DNA from: Clostridia bacterium
GTDB taxonomy: Bacteria; Bacillota; Clostridia; Christensenellales; CAG-138
Assembly (NCBI GenBank): GCA_017395105.1
Contig: JAFPWD010000002.1
Span: forward strand, 1-38,335
Length of the DNA: 38,335 nt
Direction of reading: 5' to 3'
The translations under genes were made by a program, and so were the position numbers. Position 1 is the stretch's first letter; every line of letters begins with the position of its first letter. Positions 1-8,841 of this stretch are shown in pieces. Below the pieces are notes generated by a model. It was not told where the DNA came from and did not search any database. It was given only the letters and a program-made list of their open reading frames with translations.

Positions 1-127
1 GATTAACAGTATGATCCAAGCCGCAAAAAGGAAAGCAAGAGGATATCACACCTTTGAGGGCTTCTCGTCTATGATCTACCTTGTCGCAGGCAAACTGAAG
101 CTCGCTTGTCTGAATCCGTTACGATAA
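1..127 (+). pseudogene. C-terminal fragment of an ISL3-family transposase
   Basis: The frame beginning at base 2 is open and ends with TAA at 125-127, giving 41 residues that include QAAKRKARGYHTF and MIYLVAGKLKL. This is the typical last strand and helix of ISL3-type DDE transposases. The gene continues off the left edge, so whether the element is intact cannot be seen here. A clear terminal inverted repeat was not recognised after the stop. It marks the left side of the accessory region and lies just upstream of the promoter of the ATP-grasp gene. Confidence 0.6.
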
Positions 128-156
128 TGGGAGTAGAGCCTCCTTTTGAAAAACAC

Positions 157-185
157 TTGACTATGTAACTCCAAAAGAGTATAAT
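157..185 (+). promoter_or_regulatory. Promoter of the tandem ATP-grasp gene
   Basis: The -35 is TTGACT (157-162) and the -10 is TATAAT (180-185), with exactly 17 bp between them. It lies between the transposase fragment and the ATP-grasp gene, so that gene is probably transcribed on its own. The ribosome binding site AGGAGG is at 226-231, 6 nt before the ATG at 238. Confidence 0.75.
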
Positions 186-237
186 CCATCTTTGGTAAGC
201 TATCCACTTTACGCGTCTGTTACATAGGAGGTGTATA

Positions 238-2208
238 ATGAAAGATAACAGCAGACAACTGGTAAAAATCGTGAAAGAGATTTGTCATGAGAACGAGATT
301 ACTTTTCAAGGCTTCTCGTATGACTGGATTTTGCAATTAACCGCTAACAGCCGTACAATGTTTATTTACGGATATAAATTCCCTAATAACAATGCGGCTA
401 TTGAGCAAATCTGCAATGATAAATCCGCTCTTTCGGATATACTGTCCGCACACAAGATTCCGCATATTCCGCATAGTTATTTTATCTCCCCTAATAATAA
501 GCAGTATACTCCCCTTCAAGGCAACTGGGAGAAAATGCAATCTCTTTTGCGGCAATACGGAAAAGTCGTCTGTAAACCTAACGCTGGCACAGGAGGTCAT
601 AACGTATTTAAGGTGTCATCTCAAAGGGATTTGGAATCCGCTACACATGAAATCTTCTCTAAGTCAAGGGCAATGTCCATATCTCCCTATAGAGAAATTA
701 AAGCAGAATATCGGATTATTATCGTAAATTCCAATGTTGGTGTTATTTATGAGAAAAAAAGGCCGTCTGTTATAGGCAATGGTCTTGACTCGATAAAGCA
801 CCTGATTGAGAAAGACGCTACCTTGTCAGATGTTGAAATAGACGATGAACTGGATGTATCTCGCATTCCTAATGCTGATGAGATTGTTGAGGTTTCATGG
901 AAGCATAATTTAGGTCAAGGGGCACACTCTGTCATCGTAACCGACATTTTGAGAAAGAAACTTCTGACCGAACTGGCCTTGTCATGCGTAGTGGCACTTG
1001 ACGCTGAGTTCATGTCCATTGACATCGTTGAAGATGAATATGGCTTGGAAGTATTGGAAATCAATAGTGGCGTCATGATGGAGAACTTAGCCAAGAGTAA
1101 TCCGCAAAACTATGCGATTGCTAAAGGCATCTACGAAAAGGCAATCCTTGGCTATCTGGGAATGGATAATCCCAAGTATAAATACTTTATCCAAAGGCCG
1201 AGGAATACGCGTTTCGTTCTGCCTGTTCTGGAAGAAATCGCGCAAGAGCGTGATGTTCAAATAATTCCTGACAGAGAGGAAGGAAACTTCGCTATATTTG
1301 TATTCAAGAACGGCAACCGATTTGTCGCTAAAGACTACCCCTTTAATATTAACTATGCGGGCAGTATTAGTCTTTGCACAAATAAAGCCGCTTGTGCCAC
1401 TTTCCTGCGTGAAATGGGATTTCAAATCCCTAAGCAGAAATACTTTGTCAAGAAAGCAAATCTTGATATAACTCTTTTGGAATTAAGCAAACACTTTGAA
1501 AATCCTGATGAGTTATTAGGCTTTGGCTTTCCCATGATTTTGAAACCCAATGGATTGTCTCAGGGGACAGGCGTATTTAAGGTTTCAAATCTAAAAGACG
1601 GGTTACTCGCCGCTCGAAATGTTCTTACCTTGAAAGAGAAGCTATTTCTTTTACAAGAGTATTGTTCGGGCAGTGATTATCGCATTGTGGTACTCAACGG
1701 TCAGGTCATTCAAGCATATGAACGCATTCCATTTCACGTTGTCGGAAATGGACATGACACAATCGGTGCCTTGCTTCAAGAACAGGCAAGTGCTTTTGAA
1801 AAAGCGGGACGGGACAAGAAGGTTGACATTGGAGATAGTCGCATTTTGCGAAATATCATGAATCAGGGTTACACCCTCAATACGGTTCTGGAAACGGGTA
1901 CTATTTGTAGACTTCAAGATATTGCAAACTTGTCATTAGGTGGAACTACCGAGGATAAGACAAGTCAAATAAGCCCGTACTATTCTGAATTGGCGATTAG
2001 AATTGCAGATAGTTTGAACCTGAAGCTCTGTGGCATTGATATTATTGCCAAAGACATTACTGACATGAATAATACGGATTATTCTGTGTTGGAGGTCAAT
2101 AGCGCTCCGGGTCTTGACAACTATGTTTTCGACGGAAAGAAACAAGAGGATTATGTGAAAAAGCTCTATGGCATGGTTTTCGATTTCCTTGAATCGTTAG
2201 AATCATAA
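238..2208 (+). CDS. Tandem (double) ATP-grasp domain protein
   Basis: The 656-residue protein holds two complete ATP-grasp modules in series. The first half has a nucleotide-binding lysine strand (VVCKPNAGTGG, about residue 112) and an acidic metal-binding strand ending LEVLEINSGVMME. The second half repeats the plan with MILKPNGLSQGTG (about 437) and YSVLEVNSAPGLDN near the C-terminus. The second module also carries GNGHDTIGALL and LSLGGTTEDKT, which resemble the ATP-grasp part of cyanophycin synthetase and of bifunctional glutathione synthetase GshF. Such enzymes join a carboxylate to an amine through an acyl-phosphate, so a peptide or amino-acid ligase is expected. The substrate is not known. 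No Mur-ligase or glutamate-cysteine ligase domain is attached. The gene is a single transcription unit between two insertion-sequence relics, and its base composition is AT-richer than the chromosomal genes to the right, suggesting transfer. Confidence 0.75.
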   Translation: MKDNSRQLVKIVKEICHENEITFQGFSYDWILQLTANSRTMFIYGYKFPNNNAAIEQICNDKSALSDILSAHKIPHIPHSYFISPNNKQYTPLQGNWEKMQSLLRQYGKVVCKPNAGTGGHNVFKVSSQRDLESATHEIFSKSRAMSISPYREIKAEYRIIIVNSNVGVIYEKKRPSVIGNGLDSIKHLIEKDATLSDVEIDDELDVSRIPNADEIVEVSWKHNLGQGAHSVIVTDILRKKLLTELALSCVVALDAEFMSIDIVEDEYGLEVLEINSGVMMENLAKSNPQNYAIAKGIYEKAILGYLGMDNPKYKYFIQRPRNTRFVLPVLEEIAQERDVQIIPDREEGNFAIFVFKNGNRFVAKDYPFNINYAGSISLCTNKAACATFLREMGFQIPKQKYFVKKANLDITLLELSKHFENPDELLGFGFPMILKPNGLSQGTGVFKVSNLKDGLLAARNVLTLKEKLFLLQEYCSGSDYRIVVLNGQVIQAYERIPFHVVGNGHDTIGALLQEQASAFEKAGRDKKVDIGDSRILRNIMNQGYTLNTVLETGTICRLQDIANLSLGGTTEDKTSQISPYYSELAIRIADSLNLKLCGIDIIAKDITDMNNTDYSVLEVNSAPGLDNYVFDGKKQEDYVKKLYGMVFDFLESLES

Positions 2209-2249
2209 GCCTTGAATTTCTAATAATCCGTCATAGGCAATGCTCAATA

Positions 2250-2826
2250 AAGGAGCTGTTGCACAAGCAAGCAAATTGCGTGCAGTAGCCTCTTTCTTTT
2301 CGCGGTATTTGAGTTTGATTTGGAAAATTATCTTTCGGTGTGCGGAAATCAGCGGTATTTATAGGGTTGGATTGATTTTTGGGTACACTAAAAAGGGGTT
2401 GAGTTTGGGAAACGGTTTTTGCGCGGCTTTCAGCTCAAAGAGCGATTTCCCGAACCGTCCGCTTGCGACCCTTGCGCACAGCTTTTGTATGTTAAAAGCC
2501 ATGGCAAGGATGAAGAGCCGCGTTTCGTTGTTCTTTTTACCTCTGGTCAGGAAGCGTCGGAAGCCATAATCCTGTTTTAAGACCCCGAAAGCGCCCTCGA
2601 CCTGTATCGATCGGTTCACTCGGAGAAGTATGCCTTTTGGGGTCGAGATCCGTTCCTCGGCCTCTTCATTTTGGCGGCGCATTTTTTTGGAGAGCTCTAT
2701 CTTTCGGTTCTCGTACTGTCCCTTGAAACACTGCTCCCTGTAAGGACAGCCCTCGCAGCTCTCGCAGATGTAATAGCTCTTTTTGACAGGATAGATCGAA
2801 CGCGCAAAATAAACGCCTATGTTTGT
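2250..2826 (-). mobile_element. IS1182-family element relic with 5'-truncated transposase
   Basis: Reading the minus strand, a frame from 2820 to 2359 gives about 153 residues. It has a cysteine-rich stretch (YICESCEGCPYREQCFKG) followed by VNRSIQVEGAFGVLKQDYGFRR and FILAMAFNIQKL, the C-terminal third of IS1182-type DDE transposases. The N-terminal two thirds, with most of the catalytic core, are missing. At the other end, GGAGCTGTTGCA near 2252 resembles an IS1182 terminal repeat, so the retained piece is the 3' end of the element. The element edge near 2826 abuts the promoter of the next gene. The transposase identity is clear; the exact ends are estimates. Confidence 0.65.
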
Positions 2827-2843
2827 AAAAATGCGTTTTCCAA

Positions 2844-2872
2844 TTGATTAAACGCCGGAATAATGGTATACT
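2844..2872 (+). promoter_or_regulatory. Promoter of the AlbA_2-type gene
   Basis: TTGATT (2844-2849) and TATACT (2867-2872) are separated by 17 bp. It is followed by the ribosome binding site AAGGAGAT at 2881-2888 before the ATG at 2896. The promoter begins immediately beyond the IS1182 relic. Confidence 0.65.
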
Positions 2873-2895
2873 GATTATGTAAGGAGATATGGCGT

Positions 2896-4341
2896 ATGAT
2901 CGATTTTGGCAATCTTAATATGTATAGAGAAAACAACAGGATCGAGGCGAAAAAGGCGCTCGGCGGGCTTCCGAACAGCATTTGGGAGACCTATTCCGCG
3001 TTTGCAAACACGCTCGGCGGGATCATTCTGCTTGGCGTTGCGGAAAGACCGGATCATTCGCTTGAAACGGTCGATCTGCCCGATCCCGATAAGCTTATCA
3101 AGGATTTCTGGGATTCGGTCAACAATCCGAACAAGGTCAGCATCAATATTCTTTCAAGCAAGGATGTTTATCCCCTCGAAGTGAACGGAGATCATATCGT
3201 GGTCATCAACGTTCCTCGCGCCGATCGCAGCTATCGCCCCGTTTATATCGACGGCAACCCGCTGAACACCTACCGCCGCAACGGCGAGGGCGACTACAAA
3301 TGCACGCATGAAGAATACATGGCGATGGTGCGCGATGCTTCGGTCAAAACGCAGGATATGCTGGTGCTTTCCGAGATGGAGCTTTCGGTTTTTAATCAGG
3401 ACAGCGTGCGCGGGTTTCGTCAGCGCATGAAGTTTTCGCGCCCTGGGCACGTTTGGGAACAGCTTGACGATGAGGCTTTCCTCCAAAAGCTCGGCGCTAT
3501 AGGCATCGGCGAGGACGGCAAAAAGCATCCGACCTCCGCGGGGCTTCTGATGTTCGGAAATGAGTATGATATCGTTCGTGAATACAACGATTATTTCCTC
3601 GATTATCAGGAGCAGTACGATCCGCAGAACCGCTGGACGGACAGGATCATTTCTTCATCCGGCGATTGGAGCGGCAACGTTTACGACTTCTATTTCCGCG
3701 TGTACAATAAGCTCAAGCAGGATATTAAGACGCCATTCAAGCTTGACGGCATAACCCGAGTGGATGATACGCCCGTGCATCAAGCTCTGCGCGAAGCGCT
3801 TGCGAACTGCCTTGTGAACGCCGATTATTACGGCAGACGCGGCGTTGTGATAATCAAAAAGCCGGATGTGATAACGCTCTCCAACCCCGGCAATCTGCGC
3901 ATCGAGCTTTCAACGGCGATAAGCGGCGGCGTTTCCGATCCGCGAAACAGCACCATGCTCAAAATGTTCAACTTCATCGATATCGGCGAGCGCGCAGGAA
4001 GCGGCATCCCGAATATCTTTAGAGTTTGGCGCGATCAGAAATGGAGCGCACCGATAATCAAAGAGGAGTTCGAACCGGGAAGGATAACATTGACTCTACC
4101 CCTTGATTTATCGCCGACCGTCGGCGATAAATCGGCGATAAAAATCGGCGATAAAACCGAGGCAAAGGACGGCATCATTGATTATCTTACCGATCATCCC
4201 GAAGGAAAAACTGCGGATATCGCCGAATACCTCGGCTTGAAGCTTTCGCGCACAAGGGATTATTTGAAGGAGCTCACCGATGATGGCATCATCGAAGCCA
4301 TCGGCGGGAATAGGAACAGAAAGTACAGGCTGAAAAGATAG
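2896..4341 (+). CDS. AlbA_2/Schlafen-type DNA-binding domain protein with HATPase-like domain
   Basis: The 481-residue protein has the order of the common 'ATP-binding/putative transcriptional regulator' family. The N-terminal AlbA_2 (Schlafen AAA_4) domain is at about 5-140 (ENNRIEAKKALGGLP, ANTLGGIILLGVAE). A GHKL/HATPase_c_4-like region is at about 290-400 (ALREALANCLVNADYY, GERAGSGIPNIFRVW). A C-terminal winged helix is at about 430-480 (GIIDYLTDHPEGKTADIAEYLGL). The role is probably nucleic-acid binding and regulation; family members are abundant on mobile elements. The linker at about 408-422 has the short internal repeat GDKSAIKIGDKT. It is codirectional with the ParB-like gene but separated from it by a terminator. 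The length is normal for the family and the gene looks intact. Confidence 0.75.
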   Translation: MIDFGNLNMYRENNRIEAKKALGGLPNSIWETYSAFANTLGGIILLGVAERPDHSLETVDLPDPDKLIKDFWDSVNNPNKVSINILSSKDVYPLEVNGDHIVVINVPRADRSYRPVYIDGNPLNTYRRNGEGDYKCTHEEYMAMVRDASVKTQDMLVLSEMELSVFNQDSVRGFRQRMKFSRPGHVWEQLDDEAFLQKLGAIGIGEDGKKHPTSAGLLMFGNEYDIVREYNDYFLDYQEQYDPQNRWTDRIISSSGDWSGNVYDFYFRVYNKLKQDIKTPFKLDGITRVDDTPVHQALREALANCLVNADYYGRRGVVIIKKPDVITLSNPGNLRIELSTAISGGVSDPRNSTMLKMFNFIDIGERAGSGIPNIFRVWRDQKWSAPIIKEEFEPGRITLTLPLDLSPTVGDKSAIKIGDKTEAKDGIIDYLTDHPEGKTADIAEYLGLKLSRTRDYLKELTDDGIIEAIGGNRNRKYRLKR

Positions 4342-4405
4342 ACTCTGATTTCAGCAGATCACTTTGTCAAACTTAAAACCAAATAGCTGACACTACTTGC
4401 TTAAA

Positions 4406-4430
4406 GCGCTCACGTCCGTGGGCGCTTTTT
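4406..4430 (+). terminator. Rho-independent terminator
   Basis: The stem GCGCTCAC/GTGGGCGC with a 4-nt loop is followed by five T. It lies between the AlbA_2-type gene and the ParB-like gene and probably ends the former. Confidence 0.7.
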
Positions 4431-4463
4431 CCTATGCAATAAAAAAGAAAAGGAGAATACTGA

Positions 4464-5291
4464 ATGAATTTAGATAAGGAAAAATCTTTTAAGAATATAA
4501 AGGAACTGAGCCTTGCGGAGCTCAAGCCGTTTGAGGGGCATCCGTACAAGGTGCGTGATGATGAAGAAATGGATGCGCTTATAGAGAGCATCCGCGAGCA
4601 CAGGATAATGGTACCGCTGATGGTGCGCCCAATCGACGCGGGCTATGAGATCATAAGCGGACACCGCAGAGCACACGCAGCGATAAGCGCAGGGCTGAAA
4701 ACCGTTCCCGTTGTGGGGCTCGACATCAGCCGCGACGAGGCCGCCGTTGCGCTTGTGGACAGCAATCTGCATAGAGAGCATATTTTGCCAAGCGAAAAGG
4801 CGTTTGCGTATAAGCTCAAGCTCGATGCGCTTTCAAGGCAGGGCAAGCGAACGGATCTCACTTCTACACAAGTTGTGGAGAAGTTGACGACAGCGCAGCT
4901 CGTTGGAGAATCAAATCTCGAAAGCCGCGAAACTGTTCGCCGCTACATTCGCCTTACCCATCTCAACCCCACCCTGCTCCGCCTTGTGGACGAAGGACGC
5001 ATAGCGTTCACTCCCGCCGTGGAGCTTTCCTATCTTTCCGAGGAAGAGCAGGATATGCTTTCATTTGAGATCGCCGCTGCGGACTGTACGCCGTCGCTAT
5101 ATGAAAAACAGCAGATGTGTGTTATAATACAAGTGTATGAATTTGGGAATGTCTTCAAACTGCTTCACTTGTTGGATCTTGAAAGAAAGAATAGTTTGGA
5201 GGTTGCAATGTGTTATCGACCTAACAACGGTAATACGTCTTTTCGAATCATTAATCAAGCGGAGACGGATGCTTTACTGAATCTGGTTTGA
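4464..5291 (+). pseudogene. ParB/RepB/Spo0J-like partition protein, C-terminus replaced
   Basis: Residues 1 to about 218 are a normal ParB N-terminal and central region: a ParB/sulfiredoxin-type domain with ISGHRRAHAAISAG, DSNLHREHILPSEKAFAYKLK, and a helix-turn-helix part ending in LSYLSEEEQDMLSFEI. Homology stops after YEKQQM (codon ending at 5117), where members of this family normally continue with a KLS-type helix and an acidic tail. The remaining 57 residues come from AT-rich sequence that contains a promoter and a new ribosome binding site (GGAGG near 5199, ATG at 5208), so they look like read-through, not a real domain. The gene was probably cut when the downstream defence island joined here. 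DNA binding may survive. The parental gene is of the type found on plasmids and integrative elements. A ParA partner is not present in the window. Confidence 0.7.
5120..5128 (+). promoter_or_regulatory. Probable extended -10 promoter of the nuclease operon
   Basis: TGTTATAAT matches an extended -10 (TGn-TATAAT) just after the last recognisable ParB codon. No good -35 is seen 17 bp upstream. The preceding 12 bases (5109-5120) are identical to 10708-10719, which precede the -10 of the XRE-methyltransferase operon. Between this promoter and the nuclease gene there is a possible 27-codon leader frame (ATG 5208, ribosome binding site GGAGG). Confidence 0.5.
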
Positions 5292-5371
5292 TTAAAACTT
5301 CGCATCTGGAATTTGGGAAAATCACGATCCCCCCGATGCAATCTGCTGACAAGTTTTTCGAGGTGATTAAT

Positions 5372-6532
5372 ATGAAAATACTGTACTCTAACATCCTCCC
5401 TGCTGGACTTGAAGAAGGCCAAGCGACCATAGCAGATACTATCAAGGAGCAAATTGCTGAAAGTGATAGAATAGAGATTGCCGTCGGATATGTATCTAAA
5501 GCATCTCTTGAGGAACTTGACGCATTGGTGGAAACTCATAATATTCAGCGTATCATTCTTGTTATTGGAATGTACTATGTTGAGGGGATGCCTGAAGGAA
5601 CGTATAGAACAGCTCTGTCAATCAACGAGAGGTGGAGAAAAGCGGACATTGGTGAAATAAGAATGATACGTGCATTCAAGTATCATGGCAAACTGTATTC
5701 TTTTTTGAAGAATGGTGTTCCAAAGTCAGCCATTATTGGATCTGCGAATCTTGGAGTAATAAAGCAGGAAGCAAACAACATTCGGCAATATGAGGTGTCT
5801 GGCATAACCGAACACGTAACTGAATGCGCCGAGATTCTAAATCTAATCAGAAAAATGGAAGAACCGAAATGCTCCTCCAATATAGCGGATATAACAGATA
5901 TGCCTATCATTCGAGAGACCAACACATCTCTCACCGGCGTAGATACTGTTGAGCAGATCCCTCAGACAGAGGTGGCCCTATATGACAGGCACAAGACGGA
6001 AGTATCTTTCATACTCCCGATCAAAGTTCCGGCATTTGCGGAGCGCCATCTGGATGACGGCAAGCACTATACAAAGTCGAATTTGAATGTCAGCTATGCC
6101 GCACCGCGGAGCGCTCGAAAGTCCCGCGACTGGTACGAAACTCAGTTCACGGTAAACAAGAGCATTACTCTGCTTCCCGGATATCCAGAAAAGAATGCTA
6201 CATTCTTTGTCATCACCGATGATGGATATGTTTTCAAAGCACACACAACAAGTGACGGCAACAAGCAGTTCAGCGCTGTCGGCGATGAGCTTATCCTCGG
6301 CAGGTGGATTAAGGGAAGGCTTGCGGCAGCGGGTCTTGTTACGCCAGTAAATGACACCCAGCTTGATCAAGATCGACTTGGAATGATAACCAAGGAAATG
6401 CTTGAAGCCTATGGCTGTGACACATTGGTTCTCACAAAGACAGATCAAAAAATGGAGGATGAAGAAGGCCGCCTTCTTGATGTATGGTTCTTATCCTTTG
6501 AAGCGGCACAAGAACAGGAGGACGATGAGTAA
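5372..6532 (+). CDS. PLD-superfamily restriction endonuclease, NgoFVII type (first copy)
   Basis: The 386-residue protein has an N-terminal phospholipase D-type nuclease domain (about 1-175). It carries H105-G-K107 (KYHGKLYSFL) followed by AIIGSANLG, the HxK...GSxN signature used by the BfiI and NgoFVII restriction enzymes. The C-terminal half (about 210-370; FVITDDGYVFKAHT, ITKEMLEAYG) matches the DNA-recognition region of NgoFVII-like enzymes. Such enzymes dimerise so that two HxK motifs make one metal-independent active site. The frame is open from 5288, but the ATG at 5372 is preferred because GAGGTG (5360-5365) precedes it at proper distance. The stop is 2 nt from the Z1 gene, so they are cotranscribed. 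A diverged second copy lies at 9637. Confidence 0.75.
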   Translation: MKILYSNILPAGLEEGQATIADTIKEQIAESDRIEIAVGYVSKASLEELDALVETHNIQRIILVIGMYYVEGMPEGTYRTALSINERWRKADIGEIRMIRAFKYHGKLYSFLKNGVPKSAIIGSANLGVIKQEANNIRQYEVSGITEHVTECAEILNLIRKMEEPKCSSNIADITDMPIIRETNTSLTGVDTVEQIPQTEVALYDRHKTEVSFILPIKVPAFAERHLDDGKHYTKSNLNVSYAAPRSARKSRDWYETQFTVNKSITLLPGYPEKNATFFVITDDGYVFKAHTTSDGNKQFSAVGDELILGRWIKGRLAAAGLVTPVNDTQLDQDRLGMITKEMLEAYGCDTLVLTKTDQKMEDEEGRLLDVWFLSFEAAQEQEDDE

Positions 6533-6534
6533 TT

Positions 6535-8394
6535 ATGCAATATCTCAAGACATACCTAAAGACTATTTCAGAGCGCGGAAATGTCCGCCTTGCTGAATCC
6601 ATTGCTAAGACCGCTGACGATGTTGGCAATCAATACATCCGCAATTTTTCCTTTTGTAGTCATGAGATCGGACTTCTGTTTGGCAATGTGCAGTCGGGTA
6701 AGACAGGTCAGATGTTCGGCATAATCTGCAAGGCCGCTGACCTTGGATTTCCGGCATTTGTCCTTATGACTACAGACAATGTCGTTCTTCAGCAGCAGAC
6801 GCTGGATCGCGTAAAAGCGGATTTGTCCGGCTTTTGCATCTGTGGCGAAAATGACTCAGGCTTGTTTATACAAAACAGTTTGATGAAGCCGACCATCGTG
6901 GTGCTGAAGAAAAATGTCCGTATTCTCCGACTTTGGGCAAATGTCTTTGCATCAACGGGCTTTATGAAAGGCAATCCTCTTTTCATAGTTGATGATGAGG
7001 CTGACGCTGCATCGCTGAATACATTGGTGAACCGTGGACGCCAGTCTTCTATCAACAAGCATCTTGATTCAATCAAGAATGGCTCCTCCAGTAGCATATA
7101 CCTCCAGGTGACAGGAACTCCGCAGGCTGTTCTTCTTCAAACGAAGGCCTCTGGGTGGCATCCGTATTTCACGTACTACTTTGAGCCAGGCAATGGCTAC
7201 CTGGGCGGCGATTTCTTCTTTCCTAAAAATGAAAAAGCAGAGTGCATCAGCTATCTGGAAACTATTTCCAATCCCGAGCGAGCAGTTGTTCTTCATCATC
7301 TTGCGGCATCCAGCCAGATCCTTGCTTCAGGTGGACAGGTATGCAACTGCCTGCTCCATCCAAGTGTAAGGCAGGCTGTTCACAGCCGCTATGAAAAAGC
7401 GGTAAAGGATGAACTTGCATGGTGCTGTTCACATATTGATGGGGAGTTCAAATCAGAACTGGAAAAAGAATATGCTTCGCAAACTCCTCAAAAGGATCAG
7501 AAGGTTCCCTTTGAACAGGTATATTCCACCGCAAGAAGCTTTTTGGAGACTAACGCTGTTAAAGTACTTGTTATGAACGGGAAAAATGATATAGCAAGCG
7601 AAGAATACTCATCTGGCTCCAATATTGTAATCGGCGGCAACACCCTTGGGAGAGGGGTTACCTTTCCTTCTCTTCATACAATTTACTATACGAGAACGAG
7701 CAAAAAGCCGCAGGCAGACACTATGTGGCAGCACAGCCGCATGTTTGGATATGACAGAGATCCCGGCATGATGCGCGTATACATTGATGAACCGCTGTAC
7801 AAGCTGTTTGCCGATATCAATGCCACGAACAACTCCATCATTTCTCAGATAGAGAGCGGAACGGAGCACATCAAGATATACTATCCGCAGGGCTTGAATC
7901 CAACTCGCGCAAATGTGCTTGACAATCAAAAAGTGTTCATGCTTTCCGGTGGGGCGAACTACTATCCGTTTGATCCCGAGAACGATTCGATAGAAGCGCT
8001 TGACAGGCTTCTCGCTCCATTCAGCGATACCGAGCCTACATATCAGGTCAATCTGCGCCTCATGAAAGAGATCTTCAGTCATATAACCTCGGGCGAGGAT
8101 TTTGAGATAAAGAGCTTCGTGTCTGTGCTTGACACCATTCTCTCTGAGACGCCATCTGCTCAGGGCATTCTGATTGTTCGTCGAGGCAGAGATGTGGCAA
8201 AAGGAACCGGTGCCTTGCTGTCTCCGAATGATTGGAATCTTGGTGGCAGCTTCACGAATCAAGTGGTGCTCACAATGTATAAGGTTACCGGCAGAAAAGG
8301 CTGGAATGGGCGCGAGCTGTGGGTTCCGAATATCAAGCTTCCGAACAATGTGGTTTACTACGATGTAAAGGATACCGAAGAAACCGAGGTGTGA
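6535..8394 (+). CDS. Z1-domain ATPase (restriction-system SF2-like protein)
   Basis: The 619-residue protein has a Walker A motif GNVQSGKT (K56), a Walker B-like VDDEADAAS (about 151-159), QVTGTPQA as a motif III-like stretch, and GGNTLGRGVTFP plus TMWQHSRMFGYDRD as helicase motif V/VI-like segments with an arginine finger. This is the Z1 family, a superfamily 2-like ATPase recurrently encoded in restriction systems with Dcm-type methylases, Vsr nucleases and often GHKL ATPases. It is expected to translocate on or remodel DNA for the partner nucleases; the biochemical role is inferred. It sits between the NgoFVII-like nuclease (2-nt gap) and Vsr (3-nt gap), a tight operon. Family assignment is firm. 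Confidence 0.85.
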   Translation: MQYLKTYLKTISERGNVRLAESIAKTADDVGNQYIRNFSFCSHEIGLLFGNVQSGKTGQMFGIICKAADLGFPAFVLMTTDNVVLQQQTLDRVKADLSGFCICGENDSGLFIQNSLMKPTIVVLKKNVRILRLWANVFASTGFMKGNPLFIVDDEADAASLNTLVNRGRQSSINKHLDSIKNGSSSSIYLQVTGTPQAVLLQTKASGWHPYFTYYFEPGNGYLGGDFFFPKNEKAECISYLETISNPERAVVLHHLAASSQILASGGQVCNCLLHPSVRQAVHSRYEKAVKDELAWCCSHIDGEFKSELEKEYASQTPQKDQKVPFEQVYSTARSFLETNAVKVLVMNGKNDIASEEYSSGSNIVIGGNTLGRGVTFPSLHTIYYTRTSKKPQADTMWQHSRMFGYDRDPGMMRVYIDEPLYKLFADINATNNSIISQIESGTEHIKIYYPQGLNPTRANVLDNQKVFMLSGGANYYPFDPENDSIEALDRLLAPFSDTEPTYQVNLRLMKEIFSHITSGEDFEIKSFVSVLDTILSETPSAQGILIVRRGRDVAKGTGALLSPNDWNLGGSFTNQVVLTMYKVTGRKGWNGRELWVPNIKLPNNVVYYDVKDTEETEV

Positions 8395-8397
8395 TGC

Positions 8398-8826
8398 ATG
8401 GCCGATGATTTAACGCCTGAACAGCGCAGGAAGAACATGCAGGCGATCAGGAGCAAAGACACCTGCATCGAGATTAAGCTGAGAAAGGCACTTTGGGCAA
8501 AAGGCATCCGCTACAGAAAAAACTACAAGAAAGTCATTGGAAAACCGGACATTGCCATAACAAAGTGCAAGATTGCTGTATTCTGTGATTCGGATTATTG
8601 GCATGGCTATGATTGGGAGAATAGGAATAAAAGGATTAAGTCCAATCGGGAATACTGGATTCCGAAGATCGAGCGGAATATGGAGAGAGATCGTCAGGTC
8701 ACAAAAGCTCTCGAAGATGAGGGGTGGATTGTTCTTCGTTTTTGGGAGTGGCAGATAGAAAAGCAGTTGAACGAGTGTGTTGATGCTATTATTTCCGCGG
8801 TGCATCAACGATTGATAGAGAATTAA
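8398..8826 (+). CDS. vsr: Very short patch repair (Vsr)-type endonuclease
   Basis: The 142-residue protein begins with the typical LTPEQRRKNMQAIRSKDT and has the catalytic GKPDIA aspartate at residue 51, then IAVFCDSDYWHGYDW, IPKIERNMERDRQV and EGWIVLRFWEWQI. Vsr nicks next to T:G mismatches that arise when 5-methylcytosine deaminates, and normally accompanies a C5-methyltransferase; one lies at 11086. Variants of this subfamily inside defence islands may act as restriction nucleases instead, because the family shares the PD-(D/E)XK-like fold. Which applies here is not decidable from sequence. It is cotranscribed with the Z1 gene. Confidence 0.85.
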   Translation: MADDLTPEQRRKNMQAIRSKDTCIEIKLRKALWAKGIRYRKNYKKVIGKPDIAITKCKIAVFCDSDYWHGYDWENRNKRIKSNREYWIPKIERNMERDRQVTKALEDEGWIVLRFWEWQIEKQLNECVDAIISAVHQRLIEN

Positions 8827-8841
8827 AAGGAGAATTGTTGA

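Noticed and set aside
7609..8262. A 217-codon minus-strand frame within the defence island
   Set aside because: It is opposite the C-terminal part of the Z1 gene, with no ribosome binding site or recognisable domain.
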